In this document: positions 18,855 to 26,603 of the stretch, one piece after another
Layout: each line of letters opens with the position of its first letter
Position numbering within the stretch: the stretch's first letter is position 1
Source: Gammaproteobacteria bacterium
GTDB taxonomy: Bacteria; Pseudomonadota; Gammaproteobacteria; Steroidobacterales; Steroidobacteraceae
Reading direction: 5' to 3'
Assembly: GCA_019247195.1 (NCBI GenBank)
Contig: JAFAPI010000073.1
Location: forward strand, 44,268 to 108,267
DNA: 64,000 nt
The notes under the pieces: generated by a model
What the model was told of the DNA's origin: nothing
Databases searched by the model: none
What the model saw: only the letters and a program-made list of their open reading frames with translations
Position numbers and translations under genes: made by a program

Positions 18855-19523
18855 TCAGTCACTGCTGCGGATGCGCAGGCCACGCACTTCGAGGCCACCC
18901 GGATGGTCACCCTGAATGCCCAGGTAGCCGCGGGGTGCGAGCCCGTAGTGCGGATAGGCCGCGAACTTGCTCGCCGCCACCTTCGCCTTCCAGTCCGGGC
19001 TGCCGAGCTCGTAGGCGACGACTTTCACCCCGTTCAGCCAGTGCTCGACGTGCCCGCCCCGCACGATGAGGCGTGTCTTGTTCCACTCCCCCGCCGCCTT
19101 CACCACCCCCGCCGGGGCGCCGTACAGGGCATATGCGGCGGCCGCGGCGGTCAGGCGACTGCGCCCGTCGGGCGCGCCCGCGTCATCGAGCAGCTGATAC
19201 TCCGGCGCGCTCCAGTAGATGTGATCGTACTCACGGGTGCCGCGGTAGAAGATGCCGCTGTTGCCGGCCGGGCCGATCTTCCATTCGAGCTCGAGCTCGA
19301 AGTCACCGAACATGTCGCGGCTGATCAGATCATCCACCTCGCCATCCTTGCGCAGCACGCCATCGACGAAGCGCCAGCCCGCCGGGAAGCCCTGCGCCTG
19401 CCAGCCGCGCCAGGCACCCGGCTGCATGAGGTCGCGCCACGCGTCCCTGTGCGGCTCCTGCGCCAGGGCCCACAGGGCCGGAACCACCACCAGCAATCCG
19501 AGCCACACGGCTGCCTGTCTCAT
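18855..19523 (-). CDS. DUF1080 protein (3-keto-disaccharide hydrolase domain)
   Basis: This 222-residue protein has a signal peptide (AAVWLGLLVVVPALWALA) followed by one DUF1080 concanavalin-like jelly roll. Family motifs are WRFVDGVLRKDGEVDDLIS, FGDFELELEWKIGPAGNSGIFYRG, APEYQLLDDAG and WNKTRLIVRGGHVEHWLNG. The domain is known as a 3-keto-disaccharide hydrolase because characterised members cleave 3-keto-glycosides. The context (GMC dehydrogenase pair and Gfo/Idh protein just upstream) strongly supports that role in the periplasm. Gaps to both neighbours are very short (16 and 6 bp). Confidence 0.92.
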   Translation of the reverse strand: MRQAAVWLGLLVVVPALWALAQEPHRDAWRDLMQPGAWRGWQAQGFPAGWRFVDGVLRKDGEVDDLISRDMFGDFELELEWKIGPAGNSGIFYRGTREYDHIYWSAPEYQLLDDAGAPDGRSRLTAAAAAYALYGAPAGVVKAAGEWNKTRLIVRGGHVEHWLNGVKVVAYELGSPDWKAKVAASKFAAYPHYGLAPRGYLGIQGDHPGGLEVRGLRIRSSD

Positions 19524-19539
19524 CGCAATTCTCCCGGTG

Positions 19540-20820
19540 TCAGCGAGTCAAGGTGCGCGGCCGCCAGGCACCGCGGGCGACCGCGGGTACGAAGCGGGTC
19601 AGCCCGCGCGGCGGGAAGGCGAGCGTACGACCCTGCTCGGCGCTCTGGTAGGCGGCCATCAGCAACTCCACGACCGCAAGTCCGTCCTCGAAGGTGAGCC
19701 GCGGCCTCTCGCGACCGAGAAAGGCGCGCACGAAGTGCCGGTCCTCCGCCTCATAGCCGTAGGCCGCCGCCTCGTTGGCCACCACGGGCATCAGTCCGAT
19801 CTCCGCGTTCTGCTTCTCGAGCAGGTCCTCGCCTGCGGCGCCGCGCACCGCGCGCGAGAAAAACAGCTTCAGTCCGCTGTCGAGCGTGTTCCAGCTCATG
19901 GAGTATTCCGGGCCGAGCAGCTCTGCGGACAAGCGCAGCCCCGCCCCCACGAAGCTCCAGGAGGTGCTCGCCTCGCCGATGAGGGTCTGACCCCCCTCCC
20001 CCTCGAATTCGATGTGCACACTGGCGAAATCCTCGGCGGGCTGGCGTGCGTAGTCGACGCTGCGGCCGTAGGTGCGGCGCAGCTGGCGGCGATACGTCGG
20101 CTGGGTCCATTTGAGGCTGGCGATATGCCCGGTGACGCGCACCGGACGCACACTGTCGCGCGGTGCGCCGGGCCGCGTGAGCAGGTGTCGGACCAACAGC
20201 GCCGAATGGCACATCATGTCATTCAACACGCCCCCGCCCTGCAATGCCGCACGCCAGAACCACGGCGCGTGCGGCCCGCTGTGTTCCTCGGCGGCGCGGG
20301 CCAGGTACGGTCGACCGGTCGTGGCCGCGCCACGTGCCCATAGCCGCTCGCGTCCGGCCTCGATCTGCGGCGCGAACAGCTGATTCTCCAGGTAACCATG
20401 GACGAGGCCGGCGCGCTCGACGAGCTGCAGGATGCGTCGTGCCTCTGCGACCGTGCGCGCCAGTGGCTTCTCGCAGGCAATGCCCCGCAGCGTGCCGTGG
20501 CGCCGCGCCAGGGCGGCGACGATCTCCTCCACGTTCTCGACGCGGGCCTGGTTGGGCCCGGTCAGCCAGATGGCATCGATGGCGGGGTCAGCCACCATCG
20601 CGGTAATCGAGGCATAAGCGCGCGCCTCACCGACGTCGAGCTTGCGGGCGAGGGCGGCGGTCGCCTGTGCGTGAGAGGCCTGCGGGCTCCACACCCCCCG
20701 TACGTCCGCATCGCGCACGGCGCGAAAGGCCTGCAGATGAAAGCGCGCGTTGAAACCACTGCCGATGAAGCCCACGCCGAGGCGAGGCGGGTGGCGGGGC
20801 ATGGTGCGGGACCAGATCAT
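19540..20820 (-). CDS. Gfo/Idh/MocA family oxidoreductase
   Basis: This NAD(P)-dependent sugar dehydrogenase/reductase-type protein has up to 426 residues. The Rossmann motif is LGVGFIGSGFNARFHLQAF. The family EKPLA sequence (IACEKPLARTVAEA) carries the usual catalytic Lys-Pro, and the C-terminal alpha/beta domain includes HSGPHAPWFWRAALQGGGVLNDMMCHS, broken here by segment. It lacks a signal peptide and is probably cytoplasmic, where it would interconvert 3-keto and 3-hydroxy sugars. The start is uncertain: the ATG at 20820 lies 3 nt after the preceding stop and fits coupling, whereas the ATG at 20802 (MPRHPPRLG) resembles relatives better. Confidence 0.9.
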   Translation of the reverse strand: MIWSRTMPRHPPRLGVGFIGSGFNARFHLQAFRAVRDADVRGVWSPQASHAQATAALARKLDVGEARAYASITAMVADPAIDAIWLTGPNQARVENVEEIVAALARRHGTLRGIACEKPLARTVAEARRILQLVERAGLVHGYLENQLFAPQIEAGRERLWARGAATTGRPYLARAAEEHSGPHAPWFWRAALQGGGVLNDMMCHSALLVRHLLTRPGAPRDSVRPVRVTGHIASLKWTQPTYRRQLRRTYGRSVDYARQPAEDFASVHIEFEGEGGQTLIGEASTSWSFVGAGLRLSAELLGPEYSMSWNTLDSGLKLFFSRAVRGAAGEDLLEKQNAEIGLMPVVANEAAAYGYEAEDRHFVRAFLGRERPRLTFEDGLAVVELLMAAYQSAEQGRTLAFPPRGLTRFVPAVARGAWRPRTLTR

Positions 20821-20823
20821 TCT

Positions 20824-21459
20824 TCAGAGCTCATCCGGCAGCCCGAGCCGGGCGAGCAGATCGTGCGGCGGGCCCTCGAAGCGCGGCAGGGGCACGTTGC
20901 CGACGTAGCCGAGGTCCTGCCGCCCCGCCGCAGTGGAATAGTAGGCGCCCGCGGTGAGATCGCGGTAGCGGGCAAAGAACCGCGCCGGCTCGGCGAGCTC
21001 GGGACGCGCGCGGGGCAGATAGCAGATGTCGTCGCAAATCGCCCGCTGCTCGGCGCCCTCGAGCCCCGCGAAGTCCCGGCCGAAACGCCGGCCAGCCTCC
21101 GCGTCCATCCACGCCAGGCCCGCGATGATCACGTCGCGGTCGGTGCGCTGGCGCGGATAGGGTGCGCTCAGCCACTCATCGAGAAAGTCGACGACTCCGG
21201 CCGCCGTGGCGCTCGGTGTTGAGCCCGCGGCGGGAAGGATGAGGTCGCACAGGGTGGCGGCGGTGCGGCGCTGCGCGGGGGTCAGGGTCAGCGGCCACAC
21301 TTCGCCCGGGCGATAGATGTGCGTCAGATCCGGATCACTGCCGTAACCGGTGCCTGCCACCGCCGGCCCCGGCGTGAGCGGCGCCGCAGCCGGCCGTGCC
21401 AGGGGCAGCGAAGCCGACACGGCCAGCATCCACTGCAGGGTCGTGCGGCGGTCGATCAC
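20824..21459 (-). CDS. Gluconate 2-dehydrogenase subunit 3 family protein
   Basis: This 211-residue small subunit is of the kind that pairs with GMC-type membrane or periplasmic dehydrogenases. The N-terminus MIDRRTTLQWMLAVSASLPLARPAAA is a twin-arginine signal. The body has LTPAQRRTAATLCDLILPA and the conserved YYSTAAGRQDLGYVGNVP end. In known complexes this subunit carries the Tat signal and exports the flavin subunit with it. The GTG start at 21459 overlaps the GMC stop (GTGA), so the pair is translationally coupled. No cytochrome c subunit follows, so the electron acceptor is not encoded here. Confidence 0.9.
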   Translation of the reverse strand: MIDRRTTLQWMLAVSASLPLARPAAAPLTPGPAVAGTGYGSDPDLTHIYRPGEVWPLTLTPAQRRTAATLCDLILPAAGSTPSATAAGVVDFLDEWLSAPYPRQRTDRDVIIAGLAWMDAEAGRRFGRDFAGLEGAEQRAICDDICYLPRARPELAEPARFFARYRDLTAGAYYSTAAGRQDLGYVGNVPLPRFEGPPHDLLARLGLPDEL

Positions 21460-23261
21460 AGTTCCCGCCGTTGCATGCGCCCGAGCAGGTGATCGCTCAT
21501 GCGCCAGGCGAGCGCCATGATGGTGAGGGTCGGGTTCTTGTCGGCGTTCGAGGCAAACACCGCGCCATCGCCGATGAAGAGATTGCTCACGTCCCAGGTC
21601 TGCCCCCAGGCGTTGGTGACCGAGCGGGCCGGGTCGCTCCCCATCATCGCCCCGCCCACCTCGTGGATGATCGAACCCCCCGGGGCGATCGCCCGCGCGC
21701 CATCGATGGGCTGCGGTCCGCTGACCCGACCCCCCATTGCCTCGATGATGGCCGCAAAGGTCTGCTGCATGTGCGCGGCCTGGCGGGTCTCGTGCAGCGA
21801 CCACTTCCAGTGGAAGCGCAACACCGGGATGCCGAAGCGGTCCTTGACGCTCGGATCGATCTCGCACCAGCAGTCATCGTTGGGGATCATCTCGCCGCGG
21901 CCGTCAAAGCCGACGAAGGAGCCGTAGTAGCGCCGCGCGTCCGCGCGGAAGCTTGCACCATAGCTGCCGCCGGTGAGCCACTCGAGGCCGGACACCGTGT
22001 CCAGTCCGGGCATGTGACGTCCGCCCCCGACTTCGATGTGATAGCCACGGGCAAAGCCGAGCTTGCCCGCCCGCTGCTCACGGTAGAGCCACCACGGCGC
22101 GTACGCATGATTTCCACCCGCACCGTCCTCGTTGTGCGGCGGCAGGTTCTCCAGGAGCGGAATCTGGCCCACCACCGTCGTACCAACGGTGTCCATGAGG
22201 TAGCGGCCGACGCGACCGCTCGAGTTGGCTAGACCGTGCGGAAAACGCGCGCTCTTGGAGTTGAGAAGAATGCGCACCGTCTCGCAGGCGCTCGCGGCCA
22301 GGATCACCGCACGGCCGTTCACGCTGCGGTGCGCGCCGCTCAGACGGTCGACGAAACTCACCCCGCGCGCGCGCCCGTCGGGAGCGAGATCCACCGCATA
22401 TACCATCGCATCGGTCACGACATCCAGACGCCCGGTGGCCAGCGCCGGCGGCAGGTGCACCGTGGTTGACTGGTAGTTGGCGCGCACCGAGCAGCCGCGC
22501 CCGCACGGCGTGGCCCACAGGCACGGTGCGCGGCGCTGCATCTCGTCAGCGAGCAGCTGCTGCGCCGCAGGGTTCTGCGGATGCAGCAGTGGCGGCACGC
22601 GGCGATGATCGAGCGCTTGCGTGAGCACCGCCTTGTGACAGGGAATGACCGGCACGCCGAGGCGCCGCGCGCGCTGGCCGATCAGCAGGTCGCTGACGAG
22701 CGGGCGCGGCGGCGGCAGCAGACAGCCCGGCGGGGAGCGGGGCGTGTTCTCGAGGTCGTCGTCGCCGCCGAAAACGCCGATGAGACGCTCGACGCGATCG
22801 TAGTACGGCGCGACATCCTCGTACCCGATAGGCCAGTCGAAGCCGAGGCCGTCGCGGCTGAAGGGCTTGAAGTCGTACGGCCCGTTGCGCAGTGAGATGC
22901 GGCCCCAGTGGTTGGTGCGGCCGCCGAGCATGCGCGCGCGCCACCAGTCGAAGCGCTCGGCCGGCTCGGTCGAGCCCTGCACGTAGGGCTCGCCGGGGAC
23001 CTGCCAGCCGCCGTCGACCGTCGCGTCGTGGAAGCCGAACGGCTTGACGGGCGTGCTCGCCCCGAGGAGCGGCGCCTGCTCGGGGGTCTGGAACATGGGA
23101 GTCTCGGTCTCAGGGATGTAGCGGCGGCCGGCCTCGAGCAGCAGCACCCGCGCGCCCTCCATCGACAGGGTATACGCGCTTTGCCCGCCGCCCGCGCCCG
23201 AGCCGACGATCACCACGTCGTAGTGATTCTTCGCGGCGGCCGCCGGGGTGAGGAAGGGCAA
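21456..23261 (-). CDS. GMC family FAD-dependent dehydrogenase (glucoside 3-dehydrogenase-like)
   Basis: This 601-residue GMC oxidoreductase has the FAD-binding VVIVGSGAGGGQSAYTLS near the N-terminus, RTNHWGRISLR, AASACETVRILLNS, HEVGGAMMGSDP and C-terminal NADKNPTLTIMALAWRMSDHL. It has no signal peptide of its own, consistent with co-export on the Tat signal of the small subunit. With that subunit and a DUF1080 hydrolase in one operon, the best assignment is oxidation of the C3 hydroxyl of glucosides. Gluconate or sorbose dehydrogenase are alternatives. It is the first gene of the six-gene operon, 74 bp after the cyclodeaminase-family gene on the same strand. Confidence 0.92.
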   Translation of the reverse strand: MPFLTPAAAAKNHYDVVIVGSGAGGGQSAYTLSMEGARVLLLEAGRRYIPETETPMFQTPEQAPLLGASTPVKPFGFHDATVDGGWQVPGEPYVQGSTEPAERFDWWRARMLGGRTNHWGRISLRNGPYDFKPFSRDGLGFDWPIGYEDVAPYYDRVERLIGVFGGDDDLENTPRSPPGCLLPPPRPLVSDLLIGQRARRLGVPVIPCHKAVLTQALDHRRVPPLLHPQNPAAQQLLADEMQRRAPCLWATPCGRGCSVRANYQSTTVHLPPALATGRLDVVTDAMVYAVDLAPDGRARGVSFVDRLSGAHRSVNGRAVILAASACETVRILLNSKSARFPHGLANSSGRVGRYLMDTVGTTVVGQIPLLENLPPHNEDGAGGNHAYAPWWLYREQRAGKLGFARGYHIEVGGGRHMPGLDTVSGLEWLTGGSYGASFRADARRYYGSFVGFDGRGEMIPNDDCWCEIDPSVKDRFGIPVLRFHWKWSLHETRQAAHMQQTFAAIIEAMGGRVSGPQPIDGARAIAPGGSIIHEVGGAMMGSDPARSVTNAWGQTWDVSNLFIGDGAVFASNADKNPTLTIMALAWRMSDHLLGRMQRREL

Positions 23262-23335
23262 GCGGGTCTCCGGTACGGGAGCGCGAGTGTTTAGTGTGCC
23301 GCCGCCGTGCGCGCCCTGTCCATCCGCGCCGCGCG

Positions 23336-24277
23336 CTACGGGAGCTCGCCCAGCACCAAGCGCGCAGCGGCGAGATCCTCGATCGCGGTCCCCACCGACT
23401 TAAAGGTCACGATGTCGGCGTCGTTGCCCCTCCCGGGGTGGCGTCCGGTGACCAGGTCGGCGAGCTCTGCCTCGATTTGCCCCCGAGCGATGATCCCGCG
23501 CTCGAGCGGGCTCCGCAGGTCCCCGGCCTCTGCCAGCGCGCCCTCGAAAGTGTCCACGAAGAGGCGCGAGCGGCGCACCACCTCATCGTCCGCTTCGCGC
23601 TGCTGGGGCGTGAAGCTGCCTACCAGGTCGACGAATGCACCCGCCCGCAGCCATTCCCCCTCGAGGTAAGGCGCGACGCTGCTGGTTGCGCACGAGATGA
23701 TGTCGGCTGCCCGGACCGCCTCCGCCAGGGACGCGACCGCCACCACCTGGAGGCTGGCGGGGACCTGGCGCCGCAGCGCGGCGGCGGTCTGCTCAGCCTT
23801 GCGCGGATCTCGCCCCCACACCGCCACGTGCCGGATCGGCCGCACGGCGAGGTGCGCCGCCGCCATGAAGGGGGCGAGCGCTCCGGTGCCGGCGAGCACC
23901 AGACGGGAACTATCCGCGCGCGACAGGTAACTCGAGGCCAGCGCCGAGGCTGCCGCGGTGCGCAGCCGCGTCAGCAGCGTGCCGTCCAGCACGGCGCGCG
24001 GGCAGCCCTGCGCGTCGAACGCCACCACCACTGCCTGAATGCTTGGCCGTGCGAGCGAAGGGTTGTCGGGGCGCACCGTCACGAGCTTCACCGCGCCCGA
24101 GCCGTCCGCGGCGAAGGCAGGCATCGACAGCAGGAGCCGCTCCGGGAAAGCCGCGGAACTACTTGCCACCTGGCGCGGCGGCAGGACGTGGGGGGCGCGG
24201 AACGCAGCGCGCAGCGCGGCGACCAGCCGCTCCGGGGTCGCGCGCTGAAGGATCTCTTCGGCGCCGATCACTCGCAT
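23336..24277 (-). CDS. Ornithine cyclodeaminase/mu-crystallin family protein
   Basis: This 313-residue NAD(P)-dependent enzyme has the family substrate-site residues in GAVKLVTVRPDN and RTAAASALASSYLS. A nucleotide-binding Rossmann motif follows (LVLAGTGALAPFMAAAH, where GTGAL replaces GxGxQ), then AVWGRDPRKAEQ. Members include ornithine cyclodeaminase, alanine dehydrogenase, iminosuccinate reductase and ectoine-use protein EutC. The start MRVIGAEEIL at 24277 is chosen because upstream codons are Arg/Pro-rich and lie in the divergent gap. The divergent neighbour is a threonine dehydratase-type gene, a pairing known from ectoine and beta-hydroxyaspartate metabolism. Confidence 0.9.
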   Translation of the reverse strand: MRVIGAEEILQRATPERLVAALRAAFRAPHVLPPRQVASSSAAFPERLLLSMPAFAADGSGAVKLVTVRPDNPSLARPSIQAVVVAFDAQGCPRAVLDGTLLTRLRTAAASALASSYLSRADSSRLVLAGTGALAPFMAAAHLAVRPIRHVAVWGRDPRKAEQTAAALRRQVPASLQVVAVASLAEAVRAADIISCATSSVAPYLEGEWLRAGAFVDLVGSFTPQQREADDEVVRRSRLFVDTFEGALAEAGDLRSPLERGIIARGQIEAELADLVTGRHPGRGNDADIVTFKSVGTAIEDLAAARLVLGELP

Positions 24278-24446
24278 TTGCGCTCTGCTGGCCGGGGATC
24301 TCGCGCCTGTGCGCGTCCGCCTGGACGGGCTCGGGCTGCGAGTGTGCCGAAAGCGATCCCCTGCCGCAACGCTGCACCGGCGCGGTTGCTTGACCAGGCC
24401 TGCCGCGGCGGTCACAGTCCGGGCGCAGACAGCGCACCGACCCCGC

Positions 24447-25451
24447 ATGACCTCCATCGACAAGTCCCTCCTGGACCGCGCTTGGGAGACCGTCCGGCCG
24501 GTGGTCCGCTGGACGCCCCTCCTGCACTCTGACTACGTCGACTCGCTGGTGGGCGCACGCGTGTTTCTCAAGGCGGAGTCGCTGCAGCTGGGCGGCTCCT
24601 TCAAGATGCGCGGCGCCAGCTTTCGCGTCAGCCGGCTCTCTCCCGCCGAGCGCCGCCGCGGCGTGGTCGCCTTCTCTTCGGGCAACTTCGCCCAGGCTCT
24701 CGCCCTCGCCGGCCGGCTCGCGGGTGTCCCCGTCACCATCGTCATGCCCTGCGACGCCCCGCAGCGCAAGATCGAGCTGACGCGCCGCGCCGGCGCCACC
24801 GTCGTGCTGAGCGAGCACGGCGCACGCAACCGCGAGGAGGTGGCTGGCGCACGTGCGCGCGAGATAGCCGCCGCTGAGCAGCGCGTCCTGCTGCACCCGT
24901 TCGATGATCCCCTGGTGGTCGCCGGTCAGTCGACGCTGATGCGCGAGGTGCAGCTCGATGCCGAGCGCGAGCAGGTGCGCTTTGACTGCGTGCTCTGTCC
25001 GGTGGGCGGAGGCGGACTCATTGCCGGCACCGCGCTGGCCGAAAAATTCTTCGGCACTGGCGCCGAGGTCATCGCCGTGGAACCTGAAGCCTGCGATGAC
25101 ATGCGCCGCTCCCTGCTGACCCATCGCCGCGAGCGCAACGAGGGCAATCCGGCGACCATCTGCGATGCGATGCAGGCCTTCACCCCGGGCGAGGTGCCGT
25201 TCAGCGCCGCGGCGGAGTTGCTGTCGCGCGGCATCACGGTCGATGACGACACGGTACGCTTCGCGATGCGGCTCGCCTTCGAGGAGTTCAAGATCGTCCT
25301 CGAGCCGAGCGGCGCCATTGCCCTCGCCGCGGCGCTGCGCCATCGTGCCGATTTCGCCGACCGCACCGTCGCCCTGCTGTGCTGCGGCGGCAGCGTCTCG
25401 GTCGAGGATCTGCTGCGTCTCACGCGCGCGCTGCCGGCGGGTAACGCCTGA
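24447..25451 (+). CDS. Threonine/serine dehydratase family PLP enzyme
   Basis: This 334-residue fold-type II PLP enzyme has Schiff-base Lys53 in GGSFKMRGA, the asparagine loop SSGNFAQALA (usually SSGNHAQ), the PLP-phosphate loop PVGGGGLIAG and C-terminal LLCCGGSVS. There is no ACT regulatory domain, so it is the short catabolic or serine-racemase-like type. Candidate reactions are dehydration of threonine, serine or 3-hydroxyaspartate. The Phe for His change in the SSGN loop is unusual. The stop overlaps the next start (TGATG), so the serine hydrolase is co-translated. Confidence 0.92.
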   Translation: MTSIDKSLLDRAWETVRPVVRWTPLLHSDYVDSLVGARVFLKAESLQLGGSFKMRGASFRVSRLSPAERRRGVVAFSSGNFAQALALAGRLAGVPVTIVMPCDAPQRKIELTRRAGATVVLSEHGARNREEVAGARAREIAAAEQRVLLHPFDDPLVVAGQSTLMREVQLDAEREQVRFDCVLCPVGGGGLIAGTALAEKFFGTGAEVIAVEPEACDDMRRSLLTHRRERNEGNPATICDAMQAFTPGEVPFSAAAELLSRGITVDDDTVRFAMRLAFEEFKIVLEPSGAIALAAALRHRADFADRTVALLCCGGSVSVEDLLRLTRALPAGNA

Positions 25452-26518
25452 TGGCGCGCGGCGGCGCCGCCGTGCTGCTGGCGCTGCTCTGCAGCGGCAT
25501 GGCCACGACAGCGGCGGCGCAGGACTCGGCCGCCGTTGATGGGCTCGTCACCGAGGCGATGGCGGCGCAGGAAATTCCGGCCATCACCGTCGCGCTCATG
25601 GTAGAAGGCCGGCTCGTGTACTCGCGCGCGTTCGGCCGGGCCGACCTCGAGAACGACGTGCGCGCCACCCCGGAGACCCTCATCCGCACCGCCTCTATCG
25701 CCAAGTCACTGACGGCCGTCGCCGCGATGACGCTGGTCGATGTCGGCCGCCTCGATTTGGATGCACCGGTGCAGCGCTACTGTGCGCCCTTCCCGCCCAA
25801 GCAGTGGCCCGTCACGACGCGTGAGCTGTTGAGTCACACCGCGGGCATCCGCCATTACCAGGAAGGCGAGCCCGAACACACCCAACATTACAGGTTCATT
25901 GCCGACGGTTTCACCCTGTTCGCCAACGACCCGCTGCTGTTCCGTCCCGGCACTGCCTACCAGTACAGCACGTACGGCTACAGCGTGGTCGGCTGCGTCA
26001 TCGAGGGCGCCGCCGGCATGCCGTTCGCTGAGTATCTCAGCACGCACGTGCTGCAGCCGGCCGGGATGAGCCACACCCGCGTGGACGACGCGTACGACAT
26101 CGTGCCGCACCGGGCGCGCGGCTACCAGAAGGTGGAAGGCCAGGTGCGCAATGCCGTGCTGATGGACAGCAGCTACAAGATACCTGGTGGCGGATACGTC
26201 TCCACCGCGGAGGATCTGGTGCGCTTCGGCACGGCGTTGCTGCAGGGCAGGCTGTTGAAGCCCACGCTGGTTCGCACCTTATGGGCGCCGACCCCGATGA
26301 GCGCCGGCCGCTACGGCCTGGGATTTGAAGTCCTCGAGGGGGGACGCTTCATCCGCCACACTGGCGGCCAGTCCGGGACGACCACCCAGCTGCTGCTTCT
26401 GCCGGCGCAGCAGGCGGCGCTCGCCATCATGGCGAACATGAACGACGTGCAGCTGGGGGAGCTGGCGCGGGGCATCCTGCAGCAGATGCAGCTGCCGGCG
26501 CCGGCAGCAAAACCCTGA
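25451..26518 (+). CDS. Serine hydrolase (beta-lactamase/class C fold), exported
   Basis: This 355-residue protein has a signal peptide (AAVLLALLCSGMATTAAAQ). The active site has Ser82-x-x-Lys85 (ASIAKSLTA), a Tyr motif in YQYSTYGYSVVG, and HTGG (RHTGGQSG) in place of KTG. The family includes class C beta-lactamases, D-aminopeptidases and esterases. The HTGG box is more typical of esterases and D-stereospecific peptidases than of true beta-lactamases, so I would not call it a resistance gene. It is coupled to the dehydratase gene upstream and followed 85 bp later by the OPT transporter. Breakdown of amino acid or peptide derivatives is a reasonable theme. Confidence 0.9.
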   Translation: MARGGAAVLLALLCSGMATTAAAQDSAAVDGLVTEAMAAQEIPAITVALMVEGRLVYSRAFGRADLENDVRATPETLIRTASIAKSLTAVAAMTLVDVGRLDLDAPVQRYCAPFPPKQWPVTTRELLSHTAGIRHYQEGEPEHTQHYRFIADGFTLFANDPLLFRPGTAYQYSTYGYSVVGCVIEGAAGMPFAEYLSTHVLQPAGMSHTRVDDAYDIVPHRARGYQKVEGQVRNAVLMDSSYKIPGGGYVSTAEDLVRFGTALLQGRLLKPTLVRTLWAPTPMSAGRYGLGFEVLEGGRFIRHTGGQSGTTTQLLLLPAQQAALAIMANMNDVQLGELARGILQQMQLPAPAAKP

Positions 26519-26533
26519 GACCCGCGCGCACGG

Positions 26534-26539
26534 TATAGT
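26534..26539 (+). promoter_or_regulatory. Possible -10 box for the OPT transporter gene
   Basis: TATAGT in the sequence CGGTATAGTGGCC resembles a sigma-70 -10 element, 65 nt upstream of the ATG. I cannot find a convincing -35 box. The leader between them contains a short G/C hairpin (GGGGAG ... CTCCCC, about 26550-26570). Confidence 0.25.
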
Positions 26540-26603
26540 GGCCGCCTGGGGAGTGCGCCTGCCTCCCCCAAGAGAACAAGAGCAACGGCGGGGGATCCAT
26601 GAC

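Noticed and set aside
23294..24532. Plus-strand frame opposite the cyclodeaminase-family gene
   Set aside because: Antisense shadow with Arg/His-rich sequence and no domain.
25451..26518. Calling the serine hydrolase a beta-lactamase resistance gene
   Set aside because: The third motif is HTGG, not KTG, and the context is metabolic, so an esterase or peptidase is more likely.
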